The position numbers and the translations under genes were made by a program. A model generated the notes under the pieces. The model did not search any database. It was not told the origin of the DNA and was given only the letters and a program-made list of their open reading frames with translations. This document shows, piece by piece, positions 35,111 to 43,509 of a DNA stretch of 64,000 bases. The stretch's first letter is position 1. Every line of letters starts with the position of its first letter. Where the stretch lies: positions 1 through 64,000 of the forward strand of contig NZ_JAKGBU010000010.1 of NCBI RefSeq assembly GCF_021555155.1. The letters run 5' to 3'. Source of the DNA: Rhizobium alarense. GTDB lineage: Bacteria > Pseudomonadota > Alphaproteobacteria > Rhizobiales > Rhizobiaceae.

Positions 35111-35830
35111 ATGCCGGTAATCACATTTGCCAACGCAAAGGGCGGCGCGGGCAAGACCACCGCGGCCCTGATCCTTGCCACGGAGCTGGCGACGCAGGGC
35201 CATCGGGTGACCATTCTCGATGCCGATCCGCAGCGCTGGATCACCAGCTGGCACGAGGTCACGGGCCGACTTCAGAACGTGCAGGTCATCTCCGAAGTGT
35301 CGATGGGATCGCTGCAGAGCCATCTGCGCGAGAATCGCGACCAGACCGACTATTTCATCGTCGATCTCGCCGGCGCGCGTGACGCGCTCGTCGCCACCGC
35401 CATCGGCTTGTCCGACCATGTCTTCATTCCGATTCAGGGCTGTGCGATGGACGCGAAGGGCGGCGCCCAGATCCTCGAACTCCTGAAGCAGCTCAAGGAG
35501 AAGGCCGGCATCGCGATCAGCCATTCGGTGGTGCTGACGCGCATGAGCTCCGTCGTGACGACACGCGCGATGACGGCGATCAAGGCGCTTCTGGCGGAAC
35601 GCGGCGTTGCCGTCCTCGACACGCCGATTGCCGAACGCGTCGCCTTCCGCGACATCTTCGACTGTGGCGGCACCCTCTACACCATGGACGAGGGCAAGGT
35701 GTCGAACCTCGACAAGGCGCGCGAAAACGCCCGGGCCTTTGCGGCGGAAGTGCTGCGTCTCGTGCCGGCACGCGCATCGCGCGCCGGATCGCTTCGCGGC
35801 GCATTCCGCACGCTTCGCCGCGCGGCCTGA
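35111..35830 (+). CDS. ParA/MinD-family ATPase, orphan
   Basis: 239 residues from the ATG at 35111, preceded by AAAGAGGAAAGAC. Walker A is KGGAGKTT (10-17), then DADPQ (37-41) and [34 protein letters not shown] near residue 80. The whole chain aligns with the preceding gene product without gaps over most of its length, so the two arose by tandem duplication. A basic tail ([19 protein letters not shown]) could touch DNA or membrane. No ParB partner is nearby. The 220-base gap before it holds TTAACCAT (35010-35017), a CtrA-type half-site. Confidence 0.82.
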   Translation: MPVITFANAKGGAGKTTAALILATELATQGHRVTILDADPQRWITSWHEVTGRLQNVQVISEVSMGSLQSHLRENRDQTDYFIVDLAGARDALVATAIGLSDHVFIPIQGCAMDAKGGAQILELLKQLKEKAGIAISHSVVLTRMSSVVTTRAMTAIKALLAERGVAVLDTPIAERVAFRDIFDCGGTLYTMDEGKVSNLDKARENARAFAAEVLRLVPARASRAGSLRGAFRTLRRAA

Positions 35831-35900
35831 CGGCGGACGTGCCGGCGCCCGGCTGCGGGCAGACGGGGCGGAGATGGTGGCCGGGTTCCGGTTGCGATCG

Positions 35901-37298
35901 TTATGATTTCACCAGCTTTGCGAGGGTTGCCAGGACGCGCGCATTGTCGGTCTGGGCCACGTTGAAGCGCATGAATGCGGTGGCCGTTTCCGAGACGCTG
36001 AAGACGTTGCCGGGTGCAAGCACGACGTCCTCGGCGAGCGCTGCCTGCGCCAGCGCGCCGGCATCCTGCCCGTCAGGCAGCCGGCACCAGAGATAGAATC
36101 CGCCGCGCGGCATCAGCCACGGCTCGATGCCGATCGCACCGAGCTTGCCGGCCGTCTCGCGTCGCGCCCGGCCGAGTCTGGCCCGCAACTCTTCCATGTA
36201 TTTCCGGTATCCGCCGCTCGAGAGCACGTCGGTGATCACGGCGGTCGCGACCGGGCCCGGACCGCCGAAACTTGTCGCGACCTGGAGGTCGACGAGGTCG
36301 TCGATCCAGTCGCTGCGGGCAGCGATATAGCCGCAGCGCACGGCGGCGGACAGCGTCTTGGAGAAGCTGCCGATGCGGATGACCCGGTTCAATCCGTCGA
36401 GGGCGGCAAGGCGCGGCGAAGGCTCGGGCTCGAAATCCGCGAAGATGTCGTCCTCGACGATCGTCAGGTCGTGCGCCGCGGCGGCGGACAGCAGGCGATG
36501 CGCCGTCGTCAGCGAGAGCGTCGCGCCGGTCGGGTTGTGCAGGGCGGAATTGGTGATGTAGAGGCGCGGCCGCTCGGCGGCGAGCACGGTTTCGAAACGG
36601 TCGACATCCGGACCGGCCGGCGTATAGGGCACGCCGACGATCGTCACCTGATGCGCCCGCAGGAGGGCCCGGAAATTGAAATAGCAGGGATCGTCGACGA
36701 GCACGGTGTCGCCGGGGCGGAGGAGGAAGCGGCACACGAGATCGATCGCCTGCGTGCCGGATCCGGTGAGCAGGATCTGGTCGGCGGTGGCGGCGATCGA
36801 GTTCTCGGCAAGGCGCGCCAGCAGCAGGCGGCGAAGCGCCAGCGGTCCGCGGGTGGAGCCGTAGTCGGTCAGCACGCCGTCATCCGCACGCGCGACGGCG
36901 CGGAAGGCGCGGCGCAGCGCCGCCTGCGGCATCCAGTCCGGCGGCAGCCAGCCGCAGCCGGGCTTTCGCATGCCGTTTCCCGCATCGAGCGATTGCCGCG
37001 AGACCCAGAAGGGGTCGACTTCGCGTTTCCGGCAGGGTTCGGCTTTTGCAAGCGCCAGCGGCGGCGGCGCGCTCGCCGAGACGTAGAAGCCCGAGCCACG
37101 GCGGGCGCGGATCAGGCCCTCCGCCGCCAGCCGGTCATAGGCTTCGACGACGGTCGAGGAGGAGACGCCCATCGACGCGGCGAAGCCGCGGATCGACGGC
37201 AGGCGGTCGCCGGTGGCCAGCACGCGCGCGGCGATCCGGTCGCGGATGGCGCGCATCACCTCTGCCGTTCGCGTGCCTTCCCGCACGTTGGCCATCAT
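35901..37298 (-). CDS. MocR/PdxR-type regulator (GntR HTH plus aminotransferase domain)
   Basis: 465 residues. The GntR winged helix occupies about 1-75 (DRLPSIRGFAASMGVSSSTVVEAYDRL), and a fold-type I aminotransferase domain follows from about 115. The PLP Lys is in IGSFSKTLSAAVRCGY near residue 310, and HNPTGATLS lies near 250. MocR proteins use PLP and an amino compound as effector. The divergent DMT transporter gene is the likely target, with export or import of an amino acid. Two tandem ATGs (37298, 37295) are possible starts. Confidence 0.9.
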   Translation of the reverse strand: MMANVREGTRTAEVMRAIRDRIAARVLATGDRLPSIRGFAASMGVSSSTVVEAYDRLAAEGLIRARRGSGFYVSASAPPPLALAKAEPCRKREVDPFWVSRQSLDAGNGMRKPGCGWLPPDWMPQAALRRAFRAVARADDGVLTDYGSTRGPLALRRLLLARLAENSIAATADQILLTGSGTQAIDLVCRFLLRPGDTVLVDDPCYFNFRALLRAHQVTIVGVPYTPAGPDVDRFETVLAAERPRLYITNSALHNPTGATLSLTTAHRLLSAAAAHDLTIVEDDIFADFEPEPSPRLAALDGLNRVIRIGSFSKTLSAAVRCGYIAARSDWIDDLVDLQVATSFGGPGPVATAVITDVLSSGGYRKYMEELRARLGRARRETAGKLGAIGIEPWLMPRGGFYLWCRLPDGQDAGALAQAALAEDVVLAPGNVFSVSETATAFMRFNVAQTDNARVLATLAKLVKS

Positions 37299-37306
37299 TC
37301 CATCCT

Positions 37307-37338
37307 CAATTGTATTGCTCAGTATATCGATACAGTTG
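37307..37338. promoter_or_regulatory. Inverted repeat operator between MocR gene and DMT transporter
   Basis: CAATTGTAT (37307-37315) and ATACAGTTG (37330-37338) are inverted repeats with one mismatch, in an AT-rich block just upstream of the MocR start and 74 bases before the divergent transporter gene. Position and form fit a MocR binding site that also covers the promoters. Confidence 0.55.
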
Positions 37339-37411
37339 TCTGAAATTGTAGCGAATTGTGGATGGCGTCGCCACCGCAAACGTCTGAATGAAGTCTCGAA
37401 AGCGAGGCGAC

Positions 37412-38272
37412 ATGAAAAGTGCGAGCGACGGTTGGGCCAGCGGACTGCTGGGTGTCATCATCTTCAGCGGATCGTTGCCGGCGACGCGCGTCGCAGTCGC
37501 CGACTTCTCGCCGCTGTTCCTGACGGCGGCGCGCGCCGTCATCGCCGCGCTGCTGGCGGCGGTTCTGCTCGCCATCCTGCGCCAGCGCCGGCCCGAGCGC
37601 GGCGATGTCATCCCGCTTGCCGTCGTGGCGGCGGGCGTGGTCGTCGGGTTCCCGCTGCTGACGGCACTCGCGCTCCAGCACATCACCTCGGCGCATTCCA
37701 TCGTCTTCGTCGGCCTGCTGCCGCTGGCGACGGCCGTGTTCGGCGTGCTGCGCGGCGGGGAACGGCCGAGGCCGCTGTTCTGGCTGTTTTCGGTGCTCGG
37801 CGGCGCGACTGTCGCGGGCTTCGCCTTTTCGAACGACGGCGCGGTGTCGCTTGCGGGCGACCTGCTGATGGTCGCGGCCATCCTGCTCTGCGGGCTCGGC
37901 TACGCGGAGGGCGCACGCCTGTCGCGGCGCCTCGGCGGCTGGCAGGTCATTTCCTGGGCGCTTGTGCTGGCCCTGCCGCCCATGCTGCTGGTGGCACTGG
38001 CGACGCTGCCCGCATCATGGGTCGGAATCGCACCGCCGGCCTGGGTCGGCCTCGCCTATGTTTCGGTCTTCAGCATGCTGGTCGGTTTCATCTTCTGGTA
38101 TCGCGCCCTGGCGCTCGGGGGCACCGCCAGCGTCGGCCAGCTTCAGCTTCTCCAGCCGTTCTTCGGGCTGGCGCTCGCCGCCGTCCTCCTGGGCGAGCCG
38201 GTGGCCTGGACGATGGTCGCGGCGACGGGCGTCGTGGTCGTCTGCGTCGCCTTCGCCCGCCGCTTCGCCTGA
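37412..38272 (+). CDS. DMT-superfamily (EamA) transporter
   Basis: 286 residues with about ten membrane segments in two EamA repeats; the second repeat begins near GDLLMVAAILLCGLGYAEGA at about residue 150. The start at 37412 is favoured by AAGCGAGGCGAC before it; an in-frame ATG at 37388 exists. EamA proteins export amino acids and other metabolites. Divergence from a MocR gene suggests induction by an amino compound. Confidence 0.85.
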   Translation: MKSASDGWASGLLGVIIFSGSLPATRVAVADFSPLFLTAARAVIAALLAAVLLAILRQRRPERGDVIPLAVVAAGVVVGFPLLTALALQHITSAHSIVFVGLLPLATAVFGVLRGGERPRPLFWLFSVLGGATVAGFAFSNDGAVSLAGDLLMVAAILLCGLGYAEGARLSRRLGGWQVISWALVLALPPMLLVALATLPASWVGIAPPAWVGLAYVSVFSMLVGFIFWYRALALGGTASVGQLQLLQPFFGLALAAVLLGEPVAWTMVAATGVVVVCVAFARRFA

Positions 38273-38291
38273 GCCCCCGTCAGATCCGGGA

Positions 38292-39749
38292 TCAGTCGAC
38301 GAATTCGACGGTGACGCCGGTCTTGACCATCTTGGCGAGTTCCGTCGCGTCCCAGTTCGTCAGGCGGATGCAGCCGTGGCTCTGGGTCTTGCCGATCTTC
38401 GACGGTTCCGGCGTGCCGTGGATGCCGTAGGTCGGCTTCGACAGCGCGATCCAGACCGTGCCGACCGGGCCGTTCGGACCAGGCTGCAGGGTCAGGACCT
38501 TGTCGTTGTTGCCCTGCTTGAAATTGACCTTCGGATTGTAGGTGTAGTTCGGGTTGAGCGCGATGCGCTCGACCGAGACGATGCCGGAGGGCGAGGGCGT
38601 GTCGGCGGAACCGATGCTTGCCGGATAGGCGGCGATCAGGCCGCCGGCCTCGTCATAGGCGAGCATCTGCTTGCGGCCCTTGTCGGCGACGATCCTGGCG
38701 ACGCTGCCCTTCCGGGCGGGGCCGACATTGATCACCTTGACGATGGTGCCGGGGATGGTGAAGTCGACGCCCGGGTTCATCTCCTTGAGATAGGCCTCGT
38801 CCATGTGGAACCTTTCGGCGAGCATTTCCGTCGTCGACGTGTAGGAGAGCGCCGGCAGCGCCGCCTTGTGCGCATAGTCCTCCGGGATCGAGGCGACATA
38901 GGGCCCCGCGGCGTCGGCCGCGGTGATCTCGTAGGTCGTGAACGGCATGCCGCCGTTCAGCCGGAGGCGCTCCAGGACCGTCTCGGTGTCGTTCGGATCG
39001 AGCGTTTCGCCGGTCGCCTTCTGCCACGCCTCGATCGCCTTCGTGACGTTCGAGCCCTTCTTGCCGTCGATGACGCCCGGCGAGAAACCCTCGCGGTCGA
39101 GGAACACCTGCAGCGCGGTCACTTCCGCCGACGATTTGTCGCCGATGGCGATGGCCGGCTCGAAGGTCGGGCCGGGCACGAATTCGCCGGTTCCCTGTCC
39201 GGAGAGGTCCGGCAGAGCCGCCAAGTCGCCGTCTTCCGCCTGGGTGCCGGGCAGCGGCTCGTATGTGGGTTCCCCGAGGCCATCGGCAGGTGCCCCCATG
39301 CCGGGCAGGCCGCCGCGCTCGACGGTCCCCGGGGCCTGATCACGGAATTCCGGAACCGAGCCGGTGCTGAGATCACGATAGTCGTCTTCCGGCGCCGGCG
39401 GGTAATAGTCGGGATTGGTTTCGGGAAACCCCTCGACCGGGCGGTAGCGGTCGCGACGCCATTCGCGGCGTTCAAGGCGCGCGAAATACTGCTCCGCCGG
39501 CATGGCGACGGCGATGGTGTTGCCCCAGCTGTCGACCACGACGCGGCGGCCTGCGGTGTCGCGCGCGATCCGGGCGTCGTCGGGCAAGTAGTCGAGAAGC
39601 TCGCCCTGGGCGGTGACGAGCACGGTCCTGCCGGCAAGGCGGCTTCTCAGATCCTGCGCATGCGCCGGCGCCGCGACCGCCAGCAGCGTCGCGATAGCGG
39701 CTGCGGAAGCCACTGATCTGTAAAGCGTATTCACGATTCGATCCGTCAT
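38292..39749 (-). CDS. L,D-transpeptidase with peptidoglycan-binding and LysM-like region
   Basis: 485 residues. A signal peptide covers about 1-31 (cleavage after AHA). A long Pro/Glu/Asp-rich linker (about 105-195) is followed by a PG_binding_1 domain (about 205-260, VFLDREGFSPGVIDGKKGSN), a LysM-like stretch near 300-340 (LAERFHMDEAYLKEMNPG) and the YkuD catalytic domain. The catalytic motif is SHGCIRLTNWD with His458 and Cys460, and IHGTPEP lies just before. The enzyme makes 3-3 crosslinks or attaches proteins to peptidoglycan, which is important in polar-growing Rhizobiales. A CtrA-type TTAACCAT half-site lies about 65 bases upstream. Confidence 0.9.
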   Translation of the reverse strand: MTDRIVNTLYRSVASAAAIATLLAVAAPAHAQDLRSRLAGRTVLVTAQGELLDYLPDDARIARDTAGRRVVVDSWGNTIAVAMPAEQYFARLERREWRRDRYRPVEGFPETNPDYYPPAPEDDYRDLSTGSVPEFRDQAPGTVERGGLPGMGAPADGLGEPTYEPLPGTQAEDGDLAALPDLSGQGTGEFVPGPTFEPAIAIGDKSSAEVTALQVFLDREGFSPGVIDGKKGSNVTKAIEAWQKATGETLDPNDTETVLERLRLNGGMPFTTYEITAADAAGPYVASIPEDYAHKAALPALSYTSTTEMLAERFHMDEAYLKEMNPGVDFTIPGTIVKVINVGPARKGSVARIVADKGRKQMLAYDEAGGLIAAYPASIGSADTPSPSGIVSVERIALNPNYTYNPKVNFKQGNNDKVLTLQPGPNGPVGTVWIALSKPTYGIHGTPEPSKIGKTQSHGCIRLTNWDATELAKMVKTGVTVEFVD

Positions 39750-39811
39750 TTCTCTCTCGTTGCGCGGACACAACACTCCAATTCCGACCTTAATGTGGAA
39801 AAAGTGAAGCG

Positions 39812-39819
39812 ATGGTTAA
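39812..39819 (-). promoter_or_regulatory. CtrA-type half-site upstream of L,D-transpeptidase
   Basis: On the minus strand TTAACCAT lies 63 bases before the transpeptidase start. It matches the half-site of the alphaproteobacterial cell-cycle regulator CtrA. A single 8-base half-site can arise by chance, so this is only suggestive. Confidence 0.3.
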
Positions 39820-39938
39820 CCTTTGAATAACGGGACCACACGCCGCGAATTCCCTGCCGATAGCGGTGAAACGCAAGCATGGTGGCGTTGTTTCCCGCAG
39901 AGCGATAAAAAGGCCGCGCAGACATCATGGAGGATTCG

Positions 39939-40790
39939 ATGACCCTGGCGCTCACCGCCGAGACCGCAGCCCATTCCTTCGATCTCGCGCTCGATCCGGC
40001 CTCCGTTCTCGATGTTCGCGACGCGATCTTCCACGGCGTCAACCTGGCGCCGGGAGCCGCCGTTCCCTCGGACGGCGATCCGCGCATCGACCGGGCGCTG
40101 CCGGGTTTCCTCTTCACCTGCGGCCCCGATCATATCCGGCATCCGGAGCCCGTCGAACACGCGGAGGGGAGGCGCTATCCGTTGCACGGATCGATCTCCT
40201 CGCATCCCGCGATGGATATCCTGATCGAGGAGGACGAGGGCGAGGCCGTCTGCTCGGCGCGGGTGCCGGTACAGCTTGCCAACGGCGAGACGGCGGAGCT
40301 GCTGCGCACCTGGCGGGCCGACCGCAAGTCGGGACGCGTGACGCTCGACGACGCGGTGAGCAATACGGGCGGCCGGCCCTGGCCACCGGTCGCCATGTAT
40401 CACATCAACATCAACACCCGCCTGTTCGACGATGCGACGCGGCTGACGGGGGCGATGCTGGAGGGCGGCAGCCTGCCCTGGCGCTTCGCCGACGGCGACA
40501 TGTCGATCTTTTGCGTGCCGGCCTTCGAGACGGCGCGGCACGGCTGGGCGGAGATCGCCATCGGCCCGATCGCGCCGCTCGGCGGCCGCAGCCTCGTCAT
40601 CCGCTTCCGGGTCGACACGCTGCCCTACCTGCAGGTGTGGCGCAACCAGTCGCCCGGTTGCCATGTCATGGGCATCGAGCCGGTGACGCATCGGCTGGCG
40701 GGCCGGGCGGAGCTGATCGCGACGGGTGAGATGCGCCCTTTCGAACCGGGCCAGTCGGTTGGCTACGGCCTGGCCATCGCGCTGCGATAA
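39939..40790 (+). CDS. DUF4432-type aldose-epimerase-like protein
   Basis: 283 residues. The start at 39939 has GGAGG six bases upstream; the ATG at 39927 lies within that region. The sequence PLHGSISSHPAMD near residue 83, MYHININTRLFDD near 153 and FRVDTLPYLQVWRNQSPGCHVMGIEP near 225 fit the galactose-mutarotase-like fold of DUF4432 proteins, with the His residues of the epimerase site. The family likely interconverts anomers of a sugar. No sugar operon is directly next to it. Confidence 0.7.
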   Translation: MTLALTAETAAHSFDLALDPASVLDVRDAIFHGVNLAPGAAVPSDGDPRIDRALPGFLFTCGPDHIRHPEPVEHAEGRRYPLHGSISSHPAMDILIEEDEGEAVCSARVPVQLANGETAELLRTWRADRKSGRVTLDDAVSNTGGRPWPPVAMYHININTRLFDDATRLTGAMLEGGSLPWRFADGDMSIFCVPAFETARHGWAEIAIGPIAPLGGRSLVIRFRVDTLPYLQVWRNQSPGCHVMGIEPVTHRLAGRAELIATGEMRPFEPGQSVGYGLAIALR

Positions 40791-40865
40791 CGCCGGGCCG
40801 CGATTGACGCCTCCCGCCACGCCGCATACATCCACGTGAGCAACCTATTCCGAAAGGGCATCGCC

Positions 40866-41204
40866 ATGGACATCCGCCAGATCGACGACGAATATTCCGT
40901 ATCGGGCCAGATCACCGTCGAGGAACTGGACGAGATCAAGGGCATGGGGTTCAAATCCATCGTCTGCCACCGTCCGGACCACGAGGCGCCCGACCAGCCG
41001 GATTTCGACCTGATTGCGGCGCGAGCGAAGGAGCTGGGGCTGGAGATCGCCCATATCCCGGTCGGCCCGATGGGCGTCACGGCCGATGCGGTGCGCGGCA
41101 TGGTGGATGCGCTGGACGAGCTGCCGCGGCCGATGCTCGGCTATTGCCGTTCCGGCGCCCGCTCGACGAACATCTACGCCCAGACACAACACCTGCGCGG
41201 CTAG
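40866..41204 (+). CDS. TIGR01244-family phosphatase-like protein (Blh/DUF442 domain)
   Basis: 112 residues from 40866, which follows CCGAAAGGGCATCGCC. The fold resembles a small cysteine phosphatase: IVCHRPDHEAPDQPDF near residue 32 and the active-site loop GYCRSGARSTNIYA near 92, where the Cys is followed by a phosphate-binding loop like rhodanese and dual-specificity phosphatases. In other bacteria this domain is linked to sulfide or biofilm functions. Here it stands alone, so the substrate is unknown. Confidence 0.75.
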   Translation: MDIRQIDDEYSVSGQITVEELDEIKGMGFKSIVCHRPDHEAPDQPDFDLIAARAKELGLEIAHIPVGPMGVTADAVRGMVDALDELPRPMLGYCRSGARSTNIYAQTQHLRG

Positions 41205-41302
41205 GCCCGCCGAAAGCGGCACGCCCGCCTCTGGCGCCAGCCCGTCGAGGTACTCGACAGACGTTGCACCGTGATGCACTCTCGCTTTCACGGAGGTGAG
41301 CC

Positions 41303-41824
41303 ATGCGCGTCATTGCCATGATCGTGACGATGCTGCTGGCGGGGGCGACCGTGGACGCCGAAGCACAATCGAGCGCGACCGAATCCGGCCCGCAAGGGCC
41401 ACGGACCGGGCAAGACCAGGGCACGTCTTCCGAGCAGGACGAGATCAGGCGGCTGCGCGAGCAGCTGGATGGCCTGACGCGCAAGCTCGAAGGCTTGTCG
41501 AAGGAGAGCGTGCCGGTGGGTGCGGACAGCCTCGCGGGGACGTGGAGCGGCGCGGTTTCCTGCCGCAACCGCCACTATGCGGTGGTTCTGACGATCAACG
41601 AGCAAACCGGAAGCATCGGCAAGGGCGACTGGTCCTACACCGGTTCCGGCTCCGGAACGGATATCGCGACGCTCAGCCCTATGGCGTCCGAGGGCAACCG
41701 CTACGTGCTGGTCACGGCAAAAAGCAATACCTATGACTACGACGTGACGATCGACGGCGACCGCATGGATGGCATGTCGACGCGTGACAAGTGCCAGATC
41801 TTCATGGAGCGCGCCAAACGGTAG
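41303..41824 (+). CDS. Secreted hypothetical protein with short coiled coil
   Basis: 173 residues with ribosome site GGAGGTGAG. A signal peptide spans about 1-21 (cleavage after AEA or near). A charged stretch (about 44-68, QDEIRRLREQLDGLTRKLEG) should form a coiled coil. The C-terminal half (from SLAGTWSGAVSC near 77 to the end) looks like a small beta-barrel with two Cys that could pair. No known family is recognised. Likely periplasmic. Confidence 0.65.
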   Translation: MRVIAMIVTMLLAGATVDAEAQSSATESGPQGPRTGQDQGTSSEQDEIRRLREQLDGLTRKLEGLSKESVPVGADSLAGTWSGAVSCRNRHYAVVLTINEQTGSIGKGDWSYTGSGSGTDIATLSPMASEGNRYVLVTAKSNTYDYDVTIDGDRMDGMSTRDKCQIFMERAKR

Positions 41825-41859
41825 CGGCGGTCCCGGATCTCGGCGTCAGGCGATCTGCG

Positions 41860-43509
41860 TCACGTCCCGCTGCGGATCTGCGACAGCGTGCGGGCCGGGG
41901 TGATTGCCTCCGGGTCCAGTTTCAGTTCGAGGATCGCCGGCCTGCCGCTGGCGCGGGCGCGCTGAAAGGCGGGCGCAAAGTCCTCGGTGCGCTCCACCCG
42001 CTCGCCATGGCCGCCATAGGCGACGGCAAGGGCGGCGAAGTCGGGATTGGTGAGATCGGTTGCGCTGACGCGGCCGGGATAGTCCCGTTCCTGATGCATG
42101 CGGATCGTGCCGTACATGCCGTTGTTGACGACGAGCGTGATGATCGGCAGGTGGTAGCGCACGGCGGTGGCGAATTCCTGCCCGTGCATGAGGAAACAGC
42201 CGTCGCCGGCAAAGCAGACGACCTCTCGTTCCGGATGGAGATGTTTGGCGGCGACCGCCGCCGGCAGCCCGTAGCCCATGGAGCCCGAGGTCGGCGCGGC
42301 CTGCGTCGCGAAACGGCGGAAGCGGTGGAACCGGTGCAGCCAGGTCGCATAGTTGCCGGCGCCGTTGGTGAAGATCGCGTCCTCCGGCACGTTCTCCTCG
42401 ATCCAGGCCATGATCGGCCCCATGTGCAGGTCGCCCGGCCCGCCTGTCGGCGGCGTCGACCAGGCACGGTAGGCTTCGTGCATCGCGCGGGTGCGCTCCG
42501 CCCAGCGCGGCGGACCGGCCGGCCGAAGGCCGTCGAGCGCCGCGACGAAGTCGTCGGGGCTGGCACAGACCGGCAGCTCGGCGCGATAGACGCGGCCGAG
42601 CTCCGATGGATCCGGATGCACGTGCACCAGCGTCTGGCGTGGATAGGGGCTGTCGATCAGCGTGTAGCCGGACGACGGCATTTCCGAGTAGCGGCCGCCA
42701 AGCAAAAGCACGAGGTCCGCTTCGCGGATCGCGCGACCGAGCGCCGGGTTGATGCCGATGCCGGAATCACCCGCATAGTTCGGGTGCAGGTGGTCGAACA
42801 GCATCTGGCGGCGGAAGGAACAGGCGACCGGCAGCGCCCAGCGTTCGGCGAAGGCGCGGAAGCCGGCGACGCTCGCCTCCGACCAGCGGCTGCCGCCGAG
42901 AATCGCGACCGGCCGTTCGGCCTTTTCCAGCAGTCGGCCGAGCCCGGCGATCTGCCCGGCACCGGGATGGGCCGGGACGGGGACGCAGGCGCGCGCCGCG
43001 GGCGCCTCGACCGTCTGCGTCAGGATATCCTCGGGCAGCGCCAGCACGACGGGGCCGGGCCGGCCGGAGGTCGCGACCGCGAAGGCGCGCGTGACGAATT
43101 CCGGGATGCGGGCCGGATCGTCGATCTCCGCCACCCATTTGGCGACCTCCGTGAAGGCGCGGCGGTATTCGATCTCCTGGAAGGCCTCCCGTTCGCGGGC
43201 CTCGCGCTGCACCTGGCCGATGAAGAGGATCATCGGGATCGAATCCTGCCTTGCGATGTGCAGGCCGGCCGAGGCATTCGTGGCGCCCGGGCCACGCGTC
43301 ACCATGCAGATGCCGGGTTCGCCCGTCAGGCGGCCCCAGCAATCCGCCATCATCGCCGCGCCGCCTTCCTGGCGGCAGACGACGACGTCGATGTCGGTGT
43401 CGTGGAGGGCGTCGAGCACGGCGAGGTAGCTTTCGCCGGGAACGCAGGAGATCCGTTTCACCCCGTTGGCGACGAGGGCGTCGACGATGAGCTGTCCGCC
43501 GGTTCTCAT
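41860..43509 (-). CDS. Thiamine-diphosphate-dependent enzyme, acetolactate-synthase-like
   Basis: 549 residues with the three POX-type domains. Catalytic Glu48 is in CRQEGGAAMMADCWG, and the TPP/magnesium motif runs from GDGCFLMHGQEFATA to VVNNGMYG in the last third. The family includes acetolactate synthase, oxalyl-CoA decarboxylase and sulfoacetaldehyde acetyltransferase. Its ATG overlaps the stop of a class III CoA-transferase gene upstream, which invites comparison with the oxalate pair Frc/Oxc, but the residues I can read do not identify an oxalyl-CoA site. The reaction is unassigned. Confidence 0.82.
   Translation of the reverse strand: MRTGGQLIVDALVANGVKRISCVPGESYLAVLDALHDTDIDVVVCRQEGGAAMMADCWGRLTGEPGICMVTRGPGATNASAGLHIARQDSIPMILFIGQVQREAREREAFQEIEYRRAFTEVAKWVAEIDDPARIPEFVTRAFAVATSGRPGPVVLALPEDILTQTVEAPAARACVPVPAHPGAGQIAGLGRLLEKAERPVAILGGSRWSEASVAGFRAFAERWALPVACSFRRQMLFDHLHPNYAGDSGIGINPALGRAIREADLVLLLGGRYSEMPSSGYTLIDSPYPRQTLVHVHPDPSELGRVYRAELPVCASPDDFVAALDGLRPAGPPRWAERTRAMHEAYRAWSTPPTGGPGDLHMGPIMAWIEENVPEDAIFTNGAGNYATWLHRFHRFRRFATQAAPTSGSMGYGLPAAVAAKHLHPEREVVCFAGDGCFLMHGQEFATAVRYHLPIITLVVNNGMYGTIRMHQERDYPGRVSATDLTNPDFAALAVAYGGHGERVERTEDFAPAFQRARASGRPAILELKLDPEAITPARTLSQIRSGT

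Noticed and set aside
34138-35830. A plasmid partition (parAB) system
   Set aside because: Two ParA-like genes are present but no parB, no parS-like repeats and no replication gene. The two proteins are paralogues of each other.
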